Positions 44,876-57,854 of a stretch of DNA of 64,000 nucleotides are shown piece after piece. A program made the position numbers and the translations under genes. The notes below the pieces were generated by a model, which was not told where the DNA came from, made no database searches, and saw only the letters and a program-made list of their open reading frames with translations. The DNA comes from Anastrepha obliqua (taxonomy: Eukaryota; Arthropoda; Insecta; Diptera; Tephritidae): NCBI RefSeq assembly GCF_027943255.1, contig NC_072893.1, forward strand, positions 127,037,784-127,101,783, in the 5' to 3' direction. Positions within the stretch are counted from its first letter, which is position 1, and each line of letters opens with the position of its first letter.

Positions 44876-46497
44876 TATTACATATATTGACTGTAAGACT
44901 TTTTTACTACGTAAATCAAACTAACCAAATTGAAATAAATTTTTCAATAGTTCAAATATTTATTTTTAATACTCTTTTTATATTTTCCTATATTTTATTT
45001 ATTATATATAATATTTTTTAATAGTTAATTTTTTATAAAATTTTTTCTAGGCGTTAGTCTTTTTTTCAATTAACAACGTGTTTACAATTATTTTCATTAT
45101 AGATCTTTTATCTTTATTGTCATGATTTCTTCTCAATTTGCGTATTAATTAAAGAGGGCCTCTTTTTTGTTGAACCGGATTCTGCTTTGCATATTTGACC
45201 CCACTCTAATATATAATATATACTTGCATATAAAATAAATATCTGCGCTTAAGTGAAAAACTACCCGAAGCTATGTGCGGAGACAGTAAAGCAGCCACTT
45301 AAGGGCACTTATAGTTGGTTAGGCAAAAAAAGAGAGATAACAGCACACACGCACACATATACGCGGCCAACTACATTTGTGCCCGAAAGTTACTTGTACA
45401 GTTATTACACTTTTGCTTGCCATCAAAGTAACGGCGCACATGTAGTTATAGTGGCTCTCGCCGGTACGTGCTCTGTGGCACCTCAGCATACACCTATGGG
45501 AAGTTACTCATACGCCATGGAGTACTACCAGCTGTCAGCTGCCAGCTGCGCGCTGTGTGCGTAAATATTGTTTTAGCTAGTGTTTGCATGCTTTCCAGCA
45601 CACTTTTAACAGCTTTTTGACTGCCAATGGATTTTTGGTTATTTTTAGGGTTGGCTTTGAATTTTTTAACGTTTTTCCTTTTGCTGCTTTCTTTGCAGCA
45701 GTTGGGTTTATTCAAGTGCCTGCGCTTGAATTGAAGAAAACCGAAGTATTATTTTAAAATTTTTAAATCTTTACTCTTGTTTTTTTGTTTTAGTTTTCGG
45801 AGAGGACTTAGTTATTAAAATAGGTGCATGAGCTTCGAAAACGAAGTGCGCTCTAATAGGCAAAGCATTGAATATGTATTTTAAGAAAATAAGCTAAGCA
45901 GGTCTCAAGAAAACATATTGCTTACACTTTTAGTTTTTCGCAGAAACTTACATATACTACAAAGAATTGTTGCTCAGTTTTATGCAAATAATAATTGTAG
46001 AACTATTTCACTATTTGCCAAATAAAATTTATTAATGAGCTTCAGCCAGCAGTGTAGACCATCGCTGCTGTCAGAAAGCGTCGAAACAAAAAAATTTAAA
46101 TTTGAGGTTTTACCTTCAGTTAAAATCTCTGCCTACTAAATATCTCCTTCTAAATGCAGGTTTCTTTTTCATTTATAAATAATCCAAAATCAATCCTGAA
46201 AAACGAATATCTAATATTTTAGAGAGGGCATTATACTTTATATATTGTAACTGTGAGATTTATTTAATTCAATAAATTCTATGGTATCTCATGTCAAATG
46301 CTGCTCTGATCTAAGATCTAATGGGAACGATCGCGCAAATTTTGGTGAAAGCTATGATGAAATCCCTTTATGAAAGTATAATTAAAGCTCTGATGAAAGC
46401 TACTCATGAAATTTTAATTAAAGCTCTGATGGAATCTTCCTGGAAGTAAAAGTCCATAATAATTTAGGTCGAAATTTCAAATGAAATAAATGCTTTT
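44876..46497. other. No gene recognised
   Basis: This is AT-rich sequence. The word 'TTAAAGCTCTGATGAAAGCTA' recurs in degraded form two or three times at 46345-46440. Frames at 45253-45564 and 45494-45715 have no domain. Confidence 0.55.
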
Positions 46498-46865
46498 GCT
46501 TTTAAAATTAAAATAAAATAAATAAATAAATAATTGGCGCGTACACTTCTGTTAGGTATTTGGCCGAGCTCCTCCTCCTATTTGTGGTGTGCGTCTTGGT
46601 GTTGTTCCACAAATGGAGGGACCTACAGTTTCAAGCCGACTCCGAACGGCAGATATTTTTATGAGGAGCTTTTTCATGGCAGAAATACACTCGGAGGTTT
46701 GCCATTGCCTGCCGAGGGGCGACCGCTATTAGAAGAATTGTTTTTCTTTTTTTTTTTTTTTAATTTTGGTGTTTCGCCGAGATTTGAACCTACGTTCTCT
46801 CTGTGAATTCCGAATGGTAGTCACGTTCTAACCCATTCGGGTACGGCGGCCGCTTTTAAAATTAA
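46498..46865 (-). mobile_element. tRNA-derived SINE, copy B, with perfect 14-bp target duplication
   Basis: GCTTTTAAAATTAA flanks the element on both sides (46498-46511 and 46852-46865). On the minus strand the SINE reads from a GCGGCCGCCGTACCCGAATG head (A box region), through a B box-like GTTCAAATCTCGG, to the body, and ends with GTACGCGCCAATTATTT and a short ATTT-rich tail. This is the best-preserved copy and defines both ends. Confidence 0.92.
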
Positions 46866-49800
46866 TAACACAAAATGTCGCAAACTTCGTGCAATATCAG
46901 GAAAGTTCTTAACACAGGTATAATTAAAATTCTTACAGAGGACTTGCTTTTTGAAATTTTGCTGCAAGCAAGGGCCCCATTATCTTTCTTCATTTACCAA
47001 ATAACTCTAATTCCTTTTACGGTGCAATTTTCGTAACTATGAGCTGAGTTTTAGGAAAAAATGATTTGGATCTAAATAATAGCAGCACTTTTACCAGTAC
47101 AACTTTTTAGTATGGGAGCTGCTGGAGTAGAAGTTAGGCTTAGAACAGAAAACTGACTATTTTTACACTCTAGCTTTACTTAGCCAGAGATTTTGACGCC
47201 TTTGATTTTATATTCCCAATTATAAAATGGGTCATAGACGATACAACTGCCTACAAAAATCATATTCTTTGGAAGGCTTGGAAATATTAGCGAAGCCACA
47301 CAGGGAGTGTAGAGGGACAATGTCGATAAATAAACCGTCTTTTCGAACAGACTGGGCTTAATTAATATTTTCCTGGATTTATTGACCCACCTTCATACTT
47401 AAACTGAAGCAGAAAATATTTAGTACAGCTAAACGTTCGTAATGAATATTTAATGCCGATGGATTTCTTAAAAACATTTGAGTGACATATTGAATGGAAG
47501 AATAATTTTTACCATAAATGTATAAAACGAAATGCAACAATTGTTGCATGACATTTTTCCAGCATTAAAAATTAAAACAAAAGGTATTTAAAGCAAATTT
47601 TTCACTAGGAATTTTTCAGAAAACAATGCTGCCACAGTTTTCAACACTCATACACCATGCCGAGCTCGCGTACTCGTATATCCACGCTTTGCGTCATTTA
47701 ATATAAAAGTTGTTCAAATATGCTGGCCGCTAGCTATACAAAAAAGGGCCAGAGCGAAGTACACAAGCAGCGATATAAAAACAACAAACCACATGTAGAA
47801 TAACCGCTATACTGAGTTATGAGCGCCAACAAAAACATATTTATTTCACAAATAAATAAACACAAATTAAATATTTACACACACCAACGCTCTGTTGTCG
47901 CACATGGAATTTTAATAATAAAATTTGGCAAAACTATTTACGAAATTGCATATTTTATAAAGCAAACTAATAAATGGCATAACTTTGTTTTCATATTTAC
48001 GCTGGAAATGTGTTTACCAATTTGGTGTTTATGGTGCGTGTGAATTATGCAAAAATTATTGCAAAATAATTATTACTACTGATACGCTGTGGTGTTGGCT
48101 GGTGGTGAGGTTGCGCGGCTAAATATGAGTATGAGTATTATATTTACATAAATTTCTAATAGATCAGCAGGCTAATGTTGGTGTTCGAAAGTGAAATATT
48201 TTGCCAACGAAGTTTACAACACTCGTATGCCGTGTTGGATTATTACTTTATGAGCGGGATATCTCACTATAATAAGAGTCAATATATACCGAAAATATGT
48301 TAACGGGGTCAACTAATTTGCGCTTAATGAATTTATAAAAATCAGTTAACTATTTTTTTAGGTTTCTAACATTTTCTGATTGTAACAGCGTCTATTGGCT
48401 TACAAAAGCTGTTGAATCTGGATACAAAAATTCGAGTACATGATTCACTTTTAGGGCCGACTTCCTTAGAAGAAAGTGCAACATCATATACATATTTAGA
48501 AAAAATACCAAGAATTGCACCGAACGAGACACTAAAATGCGCTTTTGTCTTTTATTACCAAACAAATTATGAACAATTCCCATAATTTGACAAAACGAAT
48601 CTTTATTCTGGAATTATGTAGAAAAAAGCGCATGTCAGCATCCGCTTAAAGTTGACTGGCATTCCATTGCGCGACTTTGCGCATAGATGTGAAAATTACG
48701 ATGAAACTGAACTTCCATAGAGGATCCTCCTTTTTGTGGATCAGAGCGAGTCAAAAAGTTGTAGGCAACAAGCCTCATCAACATCGTTCAATTTTATGCT
48801 AAACAAACTCTATTTTTCCACAAGCCTTAAAAGATTTCAAAAATCCCGCTAAGCTAATGAGCAATGCTTCGGAAAAAATCTCTCAATTTCTAGTGGGAGG
48901 ACCACGAAAAGGTGTTCTGTAATGGAGTAGCCGCAGACATCATAGAACGATTATTGCTGAAGAAAGGACAGAGCAAGACTATAACAAGTAAGAAGCCTTT
49001 CGATGAAGGCAGTATAAGTTGACTGCTTCAGAGCGGCTGCGAATTATGCACTTTTTCAGTTTAAAAATTTTACATGGACATGTGGAACCGAGTTTCCCTG
49101 CTTTATATTAATTTTTTTGTTTTTTGCACATAGCTCCTTTTTTTACTTACATTTTCGTGTGAGTTTGCTTTTTTCTGCTTCATACCTACCAACGCTTCCT
49201 TCTCCTTTCATATCTACCTACTTTTTTCATCATCCCTTTTTCTCTACTCTCTTTGTACGAGTTATCTCTGCCGCTATTAAATCTATAATTAGTACCGTTT
49301 TTGCTATTATAACTTCCATTCAATTCATGCTTTTCAACAGCTGCTCTAATAATCCCTTTCCTCCCTTCTGCTTGATCGCATTAATACCATGTGATGACTC
49401 TATCACTATCCCCGCAGCGCAAATAGAGTTCCAAAGTGTTTGTGTGCCAGCAAGTGACTGCGGTCACAATTTGATTTGTAACCACAGAATCCACCAAGCC
49501 TTCCTTAGCTTAATAGGGAAGGCTTAAATGTGTAAATATGTTCAAACCTATAGCTTTGTGCCTTGCTGATCTAATAATTGTTGTTGTTGCTGGTTGCGTG
49601 AATATATCAGCTGTTGGCTAATTAGCGTTTCGTGCTTCGCATTGAATTGTAGTTTTGCATGAACGAGACCATTAGCTGGCATAAAATGTCTGCGCGTATA
49701 TGTTTATGAGATCACACATGAGTGTGTGTATATATTAGTGCGAACGTGAAGTGCTGAGCTGCAGTTAGCTACTTAAAGCACACGCCGCTCCATGTGGCAA

Positions 49801-50285
49801 TTACGGTTATGCCAGGCAGATTGGTAACTTGTTGAAGGCAGAAGGTTTAGTTCAAGTTAGAGTTCAATGCTGGTGAGGCTTCTGATGCTTACTCAGCGGG
49901 TAAACAACAAAAACCACTTTGGATCTGTTTATATTAAGAATCAATCAAAGTTTGTCAGAGTGCTAGAGAAATCAATAAAACTAATATTTCAGAGGCAGTT
50001 TTGAGTGAAGGGTGAATACTTACGTACGTAGAAGTGAAGTAGCAGTAAAAATGAAGGCTGATTTAACTATGCGATTGAAAAAGTTCTGAGGTACGCTATA
50101 ATTGACTCAAATGTTGAATAAGATTATTTTGGAGAATGCTCAAATTTTTGCTTACCAGTAATCGCTTTAGGGTAAATATTTTTATTGCGCATTTTGAGAC
50201 AATAATCAGCAAGATGCAAATATTACGTAAGATTGTAAATTTTTCAATAAAAATATTAAACAGTTATTGCATGAATAAGTTTTTG
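46866..50285. other. No gene recognised
   Basis: The 136-codon frame at 49117-49527 is Phe/Ser/Ile-rich and has no domain or homology I can name. No terminal repeats were seen. GTGTGTGTATATA words lie near 49720. Confidence 0.5.
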
Positions 50286-50530
50286 TAACTCATGACATTA
50301 AGCGGTCATGTCTTGCTACGTGTCAGCTTACTTCAAAACTCTTCATTTTTACTTAAAAATCCAAAATAGGACATTTTCGTCATAGGTGACACATCGCGGA
50401 CATATCTTGCAAGATGTTACATTTCCCGAAAATTATTTATTTAAAGTTATAAATAAAAATTTACCATTTTTTTCTTTTTCATATATCCAAAATGAATTTT
50501 TGTCCCATATGATAGTGCCTTGCAGGACAC
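50286..50530. repeat. Palindromic satellite, group 2
   Basis: Units lie at 50291-50326 (CATGACATTAAGCGGTCATG, TCTTGCTACGTGTC) and 50385-50420 (GTGACACATCGCGGACATAT, CTTGCAAGATGTT), about 94 bp apart. A third, half-length unit (GTGCCTTGCAGGACAC) is near 50514. Confidence 0.75.
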
Positions 50531-51082
50531 TAATTAGTTGTATTAAAATAATGAAGTAAAGTACACGCATTTTGACGGAAATGCCTTCCAATGTATCAAC
50601 GTATCCTAAAGTAATACACATAAATGCAAAATATATAGTAAATTTTGATTATCAGTAAAATACCTCTTACGTTTTACTCATTCATAAAAATAATATTTTT
50701 TTACTAACGTGAAAACAGAGCTGGACCTGTCTAAAAATTACAACACTTGAGTTTTGCTACCCATGAGCCACATGATGGAGACGTTATGAAAGTAGTCCCG
50801 TGGTTTTTAGTGCTTTAATACACTACGGGAAAATAACTTTGTAAAGCATGATAAAGTCTAGAAATGAGTTGCCACACCTCATAATTCATATATTTATTTT
50901 TTCAGGTTATTAATGCTAATTCGTTAAGTTTCAACATGCCTGTCTAGTGGCGCGCCTGCATATCTAAAACTTATTCCTATGGCATTAGAAATATGAATCA
51001 CTGGTACTGGGCATGTTTTACAAATTCTACGCGTAACCAAAAGCTCTCACTATTAAGTTATTAATACAAGTTATCAATTTTT

Positions 51083-51552
51083 CGAACAATGACATTAAGT
51101 GGAATTGTTTTGCAAGATGTTTGCTTACATAAACATTACTAAATTTTTAATTGTAATGCAAAATAGCAAACTTTTTGCATGCATGACATGAGGTGGACAT
51201 GTCTTGCAATATGTCTGCATACCTAAAAATTACTTCTATTAAATTTTTATTGAAAAATAGCAACATAAGGTGGACATGTCTTGTAAGATGTCTGCTTAGA
51301 TAAAAATTACTAAATTTTAAATTACAATGCAAAATAGCAACACTTTTTGCATGCATGACATAAGGTGGACATGTCTTGTAAGATGTCTGCTTAGATAAAA
51401 ATTACTAAATTTTAAATTACAATGCAAAATAGCAACACTTTTTGCATGCATGACATAAGGTGGAGATGTCTTGTAAGATGTCTGCTTAGATAAAAATTAC
51501 TAAATTTTAAATTACAATGCAAAATAGCAACTTTTTGTATGCATGACATAAG
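51083..51552. repeat. Palindromic satellite, group 3: tandem ~95-bp array
   Basis: The GACAT of each core begins at 51091, 51185, 51262, 51357, 51452 and 51545. Spacing is 93-95 bp except for one 77-bp step caused by a deletion. The unit reads GCATGACATAAGGTGGACAT, GTCTTGTAAGATGTCTGC, then TTAGATAAAAATTACTAAAT and an AATGCAAAATAGCAAC stretch. Units 3 to 5 are nearly identical, so they amplified recently. Confidence 0.92.
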
Positions 51553-52486
51553 ACAATTTATGACATTTACAATTTATATATATACATATGTATATAGTGG
51601 ATTGTCGAAAATGCGAATAGCCTTCCTCTTCAGAATTAATATTTAAGATTTAAGACAAATTTCTGTCAACTGCTTGCTTATGGTACTAATGTTTGGGATT
51701 AACTAAATAAATATTTCTTCAATAAGATTTGCAGAAAATTTTCACCAAATAAGAAAACGTAATTATTTTAACTGTACACAGATATGATATTGCAAACATT
51801 TGAAGTACTTATTTACCTACAAATAAATATACGTATGTATGTGTATTTCATTATAAAGTTTTTAGCAAAACACTCTCCTCCTTTTGAACAGTTGCACCAC
51901 TTGGCAACAAATTTCTGCCCGTGGCAATCATAGATTGCTTATCGTCTTCAAAAACCTCTCAACTGCCGCATTTGATCCATCTCCGCCTGGATGTAAAGAA
52001 AATTATGTAAACAAAAAAAAAAAATTACCATAACAACACAAGCCATGATAAGCGTTTGGGGGAATAAGAATTGGTGGCGAAGGCTCGATGAAATTTCACA
52101 AGGTAGACACATTTGTTAACAGCAGTTGAGGGATTTTGCGCGGTAGCCGCCATTTAGTGTACATATATATAGTTTGCAAACCACCCTAGCGGTTCGTTAT
52201 TCAAAAGTCGAGGGATGCGACAACCTGTCAATGCCTGTAATATGTGCAAGCCAGTTCTTGTAGGCAAATGTTGGATTTTTATGAAATAAATTCAATGCAT
52301 ATAAATTGAAATTTCAGGTGACGTCGTAAATGTAAACAAACAAATAAGTCAATAAAAGAAATTTAAGAAGCAGCAACAACAGTCTGGTGCTTTAAAAATT
52401 TAAGTACAGAATATATTTGAGATAATTGCGCGGCAGAAAAAGTTATGCAAAAACGTTTTTTTTTAATATTATATATATATATAATA
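51553..52486. other. No gene recognised
   Basis: This is AT-rich with no domain and no terminal repeats. Confidence 0.55.
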
Positions 52487-52775
52487 GGCATGCACACCAT
52501 TTTTGGATGTTTGACCGAGCTCCTCCTCCTATTTGTGGTGTGCTTCTTGATGTTGTTCCACAAAGTTTCAAGCCGACTCCGAACGGCAGATATTTTTATG
52601 GGGAGCTTTTTCATGGCAGAAACACAGTTGGAGATTTGCTGTTGCCTGCCGAGGGGCGACCGCTATTAGAAAAATGTTTTTCCTAATTTTGGTGTTTCCG
52701 CGAGATTCGAACCAACGTTCTCTCAGTGAATTCCGAATGGTAATCACGCACCAACCCATTCGGCTACGTCGGCCG
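52487..52775 (-). mobile_element. tRNA-derived SINE, copy C
   Basis: On the minus strand the head (GACGTAGCCGAATGGGTTGG) is followed by GGTTCGAATCTCGCGG, a good B box, and then by the family body. The body lacks the ATGGAGGGACCTACA word present in copies A and B (a ~16-bp deletion at 52565). It abuts the mini-mariner with only ~13 bp between. Confidence 0.88.
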
Positions 52776-52788
52776 AATTTAAATATTA

Positions 52789-53321
52789 GTTTGGGGAAAA
52801 AGAAATCCATTATTTTTGTGCAAAATTTTTGCGCAAATGGTTCAGAACTATTTTATGGCCAATCTGTAGCTCCTGGGCGATGCTACGACTACCAATATAT
52901 CGGTCAACTTCGATTAGTTCTGAAATTGTATCGACTTTTTTGACGTTATCGACAGTTTCTTTAAAATCAAAACTGCTTAAATGGAATCGACGAGAGCAAA
53001 ATTGCTTGTACTTAGCTGTTACAATATCGGCACCATAAACATCATTCACAATTTCAGCGGTCTGGCTTGCATTATTGCATTTTCATCTTTATCAAAGAAA
53101 AACCGTAAAATGTACCGAATTTTCTCTTCGTTGACTTCCATTGTTAGCACCCTGGAACTCACAGCTGAATAGAATAAGCAAAACAAAGCAAACGAATTTT
53201 TTTAGTGTCAAATATTACCTTGACAACAAGCATAATTTTAAATCGTTTGATCGATAATTTGCAAGATATCGATCAGTACAGCCATCTACCGAGATACTGA
53301 TGGATTTCTTTTCTCCCAAAC
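52789..53321 (-). mobile_element. Mini-mariner retaining only the DNA-binding half
   Basis: The termini are GTTTGGGGAAAAAGAAATCC and, reverse-complemented, GTTTGGGAGAAAAGAAATCC, each flanked by TA (52787-52788 and 53322-53323). At 533 bp it is an internal-deletion derivative of a ~1.3-kb element. Confidence 0.88.
52810..53141 (-). pseudogene. Mariner transposase N-terminal domain only
   Basis: From an ATG at 53141 the frame gives MEVNEEKIRYILRFFFDKDE, then the second frame (ATG-less, to 52810) gives NDVYGADIVTAKYKQF, SRSIAQELQIGHKIVLNHLR. These are the two helix-turn-helix units that bind the mariner ends. An 8-bp tandem duplication (AATGCAAT) near 53076 shifts the frame. All catalytic Asp codons are gone; a stop follows shortly after the second helix-turn-helix and then the terminal repeat. 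Confidence 0.8.
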
Positions 53322-53434
53322 TATTATATGCGGCTTCTAGCCAATTATTGGTGCGTAAAAACTCAATGAAGAACTTATGCGCAATGCTTCCAAATAATTT
53401 AAGGCATACTGTTAATGTAAATACGAACATTTCG

Positions 53435-53475
53435 GCATGCATGACATGTAGAGGACATGCCTTGCAGGATGTCAC
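53435..53475. repeat. Palindromic satellite, single unit
   Basis: This has GCATGCATGACATGTAGAGG followed by ACATGCCTTGCAGGATGTC, a complete isolated core. Confidence 0.8.
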
Positions 53476-54861
53476 CGGATGTAATTTTTTTTTTGTTTAA
53501 AATAAGCAGAAAACCCAAATTTTCAATCTGCAAGGCATATCAGGGATAAAAAGATAATATTTCTTTGGAATGTACTGCTTCTCTTTGGTTCCGAAATAGT
53601 TAAAAAGCGCAGAACATTGTACTTAACAAAAATATTTTATACAAATTGTATAGTTTTTATTATATTAATGTATGTTCTTATGTAGGTGTGCGGTTAAGAT
53701 AGATCTGCATTCGCTTAAAATATACGCACTGTTAGAAAACTATGAAAGTGTAAGTCCACTGAGTCACAAAAATCAGGGGCAAAATAGAAAAATATATTTT
53801 TATATTTTTTTTTTACATACTTCATCATTTCTGAAATAGATTCGAAATGTGGTACTCGTTTTTTTAACTTTTTTTTGTTTACTTTTTAAGCGCGTTCAAA
53901 TAATGGAAAAGGCGGAAACACCGAACTCTCGGTACTTTGAGTTAATTTCCAAATATCTTTCAATATTATAAAATATAATATTATACGTAGTTTTCCAACT
54001 AAATCATATATTGGACCGCTTTCAACGTCAACTAGTTTGACAGTTAACTAAATAGGCAAAACACATCCGCTGCACGTTGCCGGATATAGAATGCGGGTTG
54101 ACAGCCCAATCTAGATCAGCTGACAAGCGCAAATGCGAAACCAGTTTAAGCAGACTTCAAGTACAATTTTCTCTAGTCAGGGTATGCATGTATTTGCGCG
54201 TGTGTGCTACAAGCTGCCAACCATGCCAACATAGTAATAGCAAAAGGTATAAGCAGCTACGTTGAAGGGGTACTCAAGTTGCTTACACACCTATTTATAG
54301 GCGCACGTGCACTGATGTATTTTTAAATAAGTCCGTGGATACGGTGAGGTGTGGAAGGCAGCTCATTTGTATAACCGAAATATTTTTTGTCTAAAGCGTA
54401 TAATTTTCTTTTTGGATCTGCTGTGTGCTGGCCATACATATGCATTTTTACCACAAATCAATTAGGCGGCGAGCTTACAATTTGCTTTTGCTTGTATTTA
54501 TTTTACTTAATTGTAATAATTCTTCACGTTACGCAACCACGCCATTCAACTTCAGTGCGCTTGTTTTCTTTGTAGCACGCGAAACAGATTCGATTTTAAT
54601 TGCGAACGACTTAAAGCGATTATTAGCTGTGGCGAAACGACATTCATTAAGATTTTAAGAGAGCGGGAGTGATGGGGAGTTAAAATGGAATTTTTAAAGC
54701 ACACCAAAAAAGCTTTAGGAGGGATTTATATAAAATTGTAATTAATATTTAATTGAAGTTCAAGTAAGGCGGGCTATAGAATAAGATGTAGATAAGGCGA
54801 GGAAGCAGAGATATTAAATTTTTGCTGTATTTTTAATATCATCGAAATGCCTGTGATATAA
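53476..54861. other. No gene recognised
   Basis: This is AT-rich with short frames only (54077-54265, 54387-54658) and no domain. Confidence 0.55.
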
Positions 54862-54930
54862 TTAAAAAAATAAATAAATTATTAGCGCGTACTCCTCTGT
54901 TAAGTGTTTGGCCGAGCTCCTCCTCCTATG
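54862..54930 (-). mobile_element. tRNA-derived SINE, 3'-end fragment
   Basis: Only the 3' terminal part and the ATTT-rich tail remain: TAAATAAATTATTAGCGCGT on the plus strand, then GTTTGGCCGAGCTCCTCC. It breaks off at 54930, which suggests 5' truncation on insertion. Confidence 0.85.
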
Positions 54931-55039
54931 AACGTAATTAGCCGCTGTTGGTTGTCATCTCTAATCCAAAGACCCCTCTTCTCTTTTCCACCTGTTTGGT
55001 ACTTTTTCTTCTTTTTTGAAATTTTTTTAAGCAGTATAA

Positions 55040-55390
55040 TTTTTTAGCACACAAGACATGTAAGGCACATGTCTTGCATGATGTCTTCTACCCAAAAAAA
55101 TGTATTTTGAATTTGTTTTAAGCTGTATAATTTTTGACCACATCAGACATATAGCGGACATGTCTTGCATGATGTCTTCTACTCCAAAAATTGCATATTA
55201 AAATTTTTCTAAGTAGTGTAATATTTTAGCACACAAGACATATAGATGAAATATCTTGCATGATGGCTTCTACCCAAAAAAATGCATATTGAATTTGTTT
55301 TAAGCTGAATAATTTTTACCCACAAAAGACATGTAGCTGACATGTCTTGTATGATGGCTTCCACCCAAAAAATGTCTTCTATCGTGTATT
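55040..55390. repeat. Palindromic satellite, group 4: four units with exact 91-bp period
   Basis: The GACAT of the cores starts at 55055, 55146, 55237 and 55328. The unit reads AAGACATGTAGCGGACATGT, CTTGCATGATGTCTTCTACC, then a CAAAAAAATG…AATTTGTTTTAAGCTGTATA filler. The filler differs completely from group 3, so only the core is shared between the two arrays. Confidence 0.92.
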
Positions 55391-57852
55391 TATAGTACAT
55401 CACTGGGGTGGTGTACTATATTTGTGTTAGTGTTAGCATCGACATTACGAGTATTTAGGTGCCTAACTATATTGTCGTTGCCTTAAGTGAACGATTTCAA
55501 GATTCTTCTGGATAATATTTTGATTAAGTACCATAAAAGCAAATTTAAGCCAAAGCAATTAAAAGTGTGTAGGGGAGTAAGCAAGTATTTGTTTGGGAAG
55601 AGTAGCGACAGTAATTGAAAACGTTTAATGGCAAATGGTATGGGAGCGTATGGTGTGGCGCGAAAAACGGCAAAACGGCAACCGAAATTTACAAATTTTT
55701 AAATTAAGTCATTCATAATTAAGTAGGTAAAACGCCATAATTATGAGTGACTGTTGTTTTCAATAACAGAGACGTGCGGCATGAGATTGGCGCATAAATC
55801 AGCAAAACTTTGAGGAAAACCAACGAACGGTGGACTGTTTGGCAGCATTAGATTGACAGCTGCTGAAAGCGCGCAACACACGAACACAAATACAAATTTG
55901 TGCCAGCATACAGAGCTTACCTAATGACGCACAAAAGATGCAGAGTTGCTCGCATCCATATTCGCTCTTCGTCTTTCAGCGGAGGCGAATCACTGTTGCC
56001 TGGGCCTAAACTAATTTAAATATGGTTTTCGGCGGTGATGCTGGCTCCGAATGTTATGCAAAGTAAATTGGGTAATGGTTTTTGATGTTCCTAGGTACTT
56101 AAAACAAAACAAAGATAAGCATAAATGCGTGTAGCACTTAAGTCACTTAATACCAGCAATGCGGCAGAGGCAATGAAATTTAATTGCAAATAAAGTACTT
56201 ATATTCATATTATTTTAACACAGATTGGCTTGCGGCAAATCGACATGAACGTAAATTTTGTATGAACATTGTGCCACTGAGCATGCGATACGCACTTTTT
56301 CCACCCTCATTGCAAATTAGAATTTGAAAGGGACTTTAATAAATGAAAGTGGCAAAGAAATCGTTTGTGATTGGATTTCTGAGTTATTTACGATAGCTCT
56401 CAATACTATGCTTTATTGCTGTCAGTGCGCCCTTAAACGCATGCAAGCTCATTCGGTTTCCTTGCTCACTAAAAACTCGAGCACACTCACATACCCACTC
56501 AAGTGCGATAAATCTTCAGTAAATCCAGCAACATATCACATTTAATGGCCAACATTGTAAGCACTTTGATGGCTGAGGGCAGGGAAGCAGCGCAAAAAAG
56601 TAGAAGCAAAAGAAATGCAAACACATTTGCAGGCACTTTAGCGCTTCGCTCTTCTCCACACAAACTCATACATGCACATATGTGCACATCTATATAACTT
56701 TTATGTATATATGTGGTGTGGTAACTAAGCTGCAGGTACTGCAACATGTTGCTTGTAAGCTGAAACTCAAACTAGCAAGGAAGCGCAAAAAATGCACGTG
56801 ACCCTCGAGTGTGATGGTAAGTGAGAATTTGTATGTGTGTGGGTTTCCTGTTGACATTTGCCAGCGAATGAAGGCGTTTTGCCCTACTCTATTGCCGTCG
56901 CATTGTGTATGCGCACCATCATTTATTTGCAAAAGGACTCCGTAGCCGGTGTCACTTGTAGGGCACCCAGCATGTGGGCGTTATAAAAACTGTAGCAAAT
57001 GCTCAAAAGACTGTTTGCTTATGCGCCTAGCAGGTAGGCGTACACCTATGAAGCGCCTAAAACTATACCTAAGCTTAATGCATACCACTTTTTTTGTTTT
57101 TTTTCTTGCCCCTGTGGTGCCTATACATTTTACACTTTTTTTCAGCCGCACGCCCTTCTATTCTCATGGGCTTTTTTAAATTGAAATGTCGCAAAGGATA
57201 TACGAGCTAGTGGCTTTGACGAGTGTGCGGTTGTAGGAGTGCATATAGGCACAGATACATTTGTGTGAGTTTGTGTGTATGTATGTGAGTGCTTATGCCT
57301 GTTTCAATATGCATTGGGCTTACTCTTTGCAGGCCAAGCGAATTACTGCTAAACTCAGTCACATTTGCTGTGTGTAGTTTTTTGTGGCAATAGTTGCAAG
57401 CCATAGCATTGAAATAGTCGCTTTCTCTTATTGGATTTCTAGTTGACATTTGATGGTGCTGAACATGGTAAACACCAAAGAGGGGAACGCAGAATGTATG
57501 CATAAGGATGAGGATGACAGAGCCGGGATAGGTCAAGGTGCTAGTTACATTGAAATAAGTTTGCTGCAAAGATGACGACGAAAGGATAGTAGAAATGTAT
57601 CAGCCCAATTTATAAGAATTATTTAATCATGAGTTGTTGGATGTAAGCACACGTAGATATGCATCTCTGTAATATAGATTTTGTGTAGGGTAATAAAGAT
57701 CGAAAAACAAATTGTTTTGCATATTGTCGATAACACTGCAAAAATTTTGTATATCTATCAAAATTTTAGCTATGTTGGGTTATGTGAAAATAACTATAAA
57801 CAAAGCTGTGGCAGTAAAATAAATTTTAGCAAAACATTCAATTTTTTTGTAA
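55391..57852. other. No gene recognised
   Basis: This has mixed composition with GTGTGTATGTATGTG words near 57265-57285. Frames at 56324-56545, 56499-56932 and 57207-57569 lack domains. Confidence 0.55.
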
Positions 57853-57854
57853 TA

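Noticed and set aside
46534..46806. Open frames across the SINE copies with a common FHGRNTLGGLPLP peptide
   Set aside because: They recur only because the SINE is repeated; a non-coding pol III element explains them.
49117..49527. 136-codon open frame as a possible gene
   Set aside because: It is Phe/Ser/Ile-rich, has no recognisable domain, and has no supporting signals.
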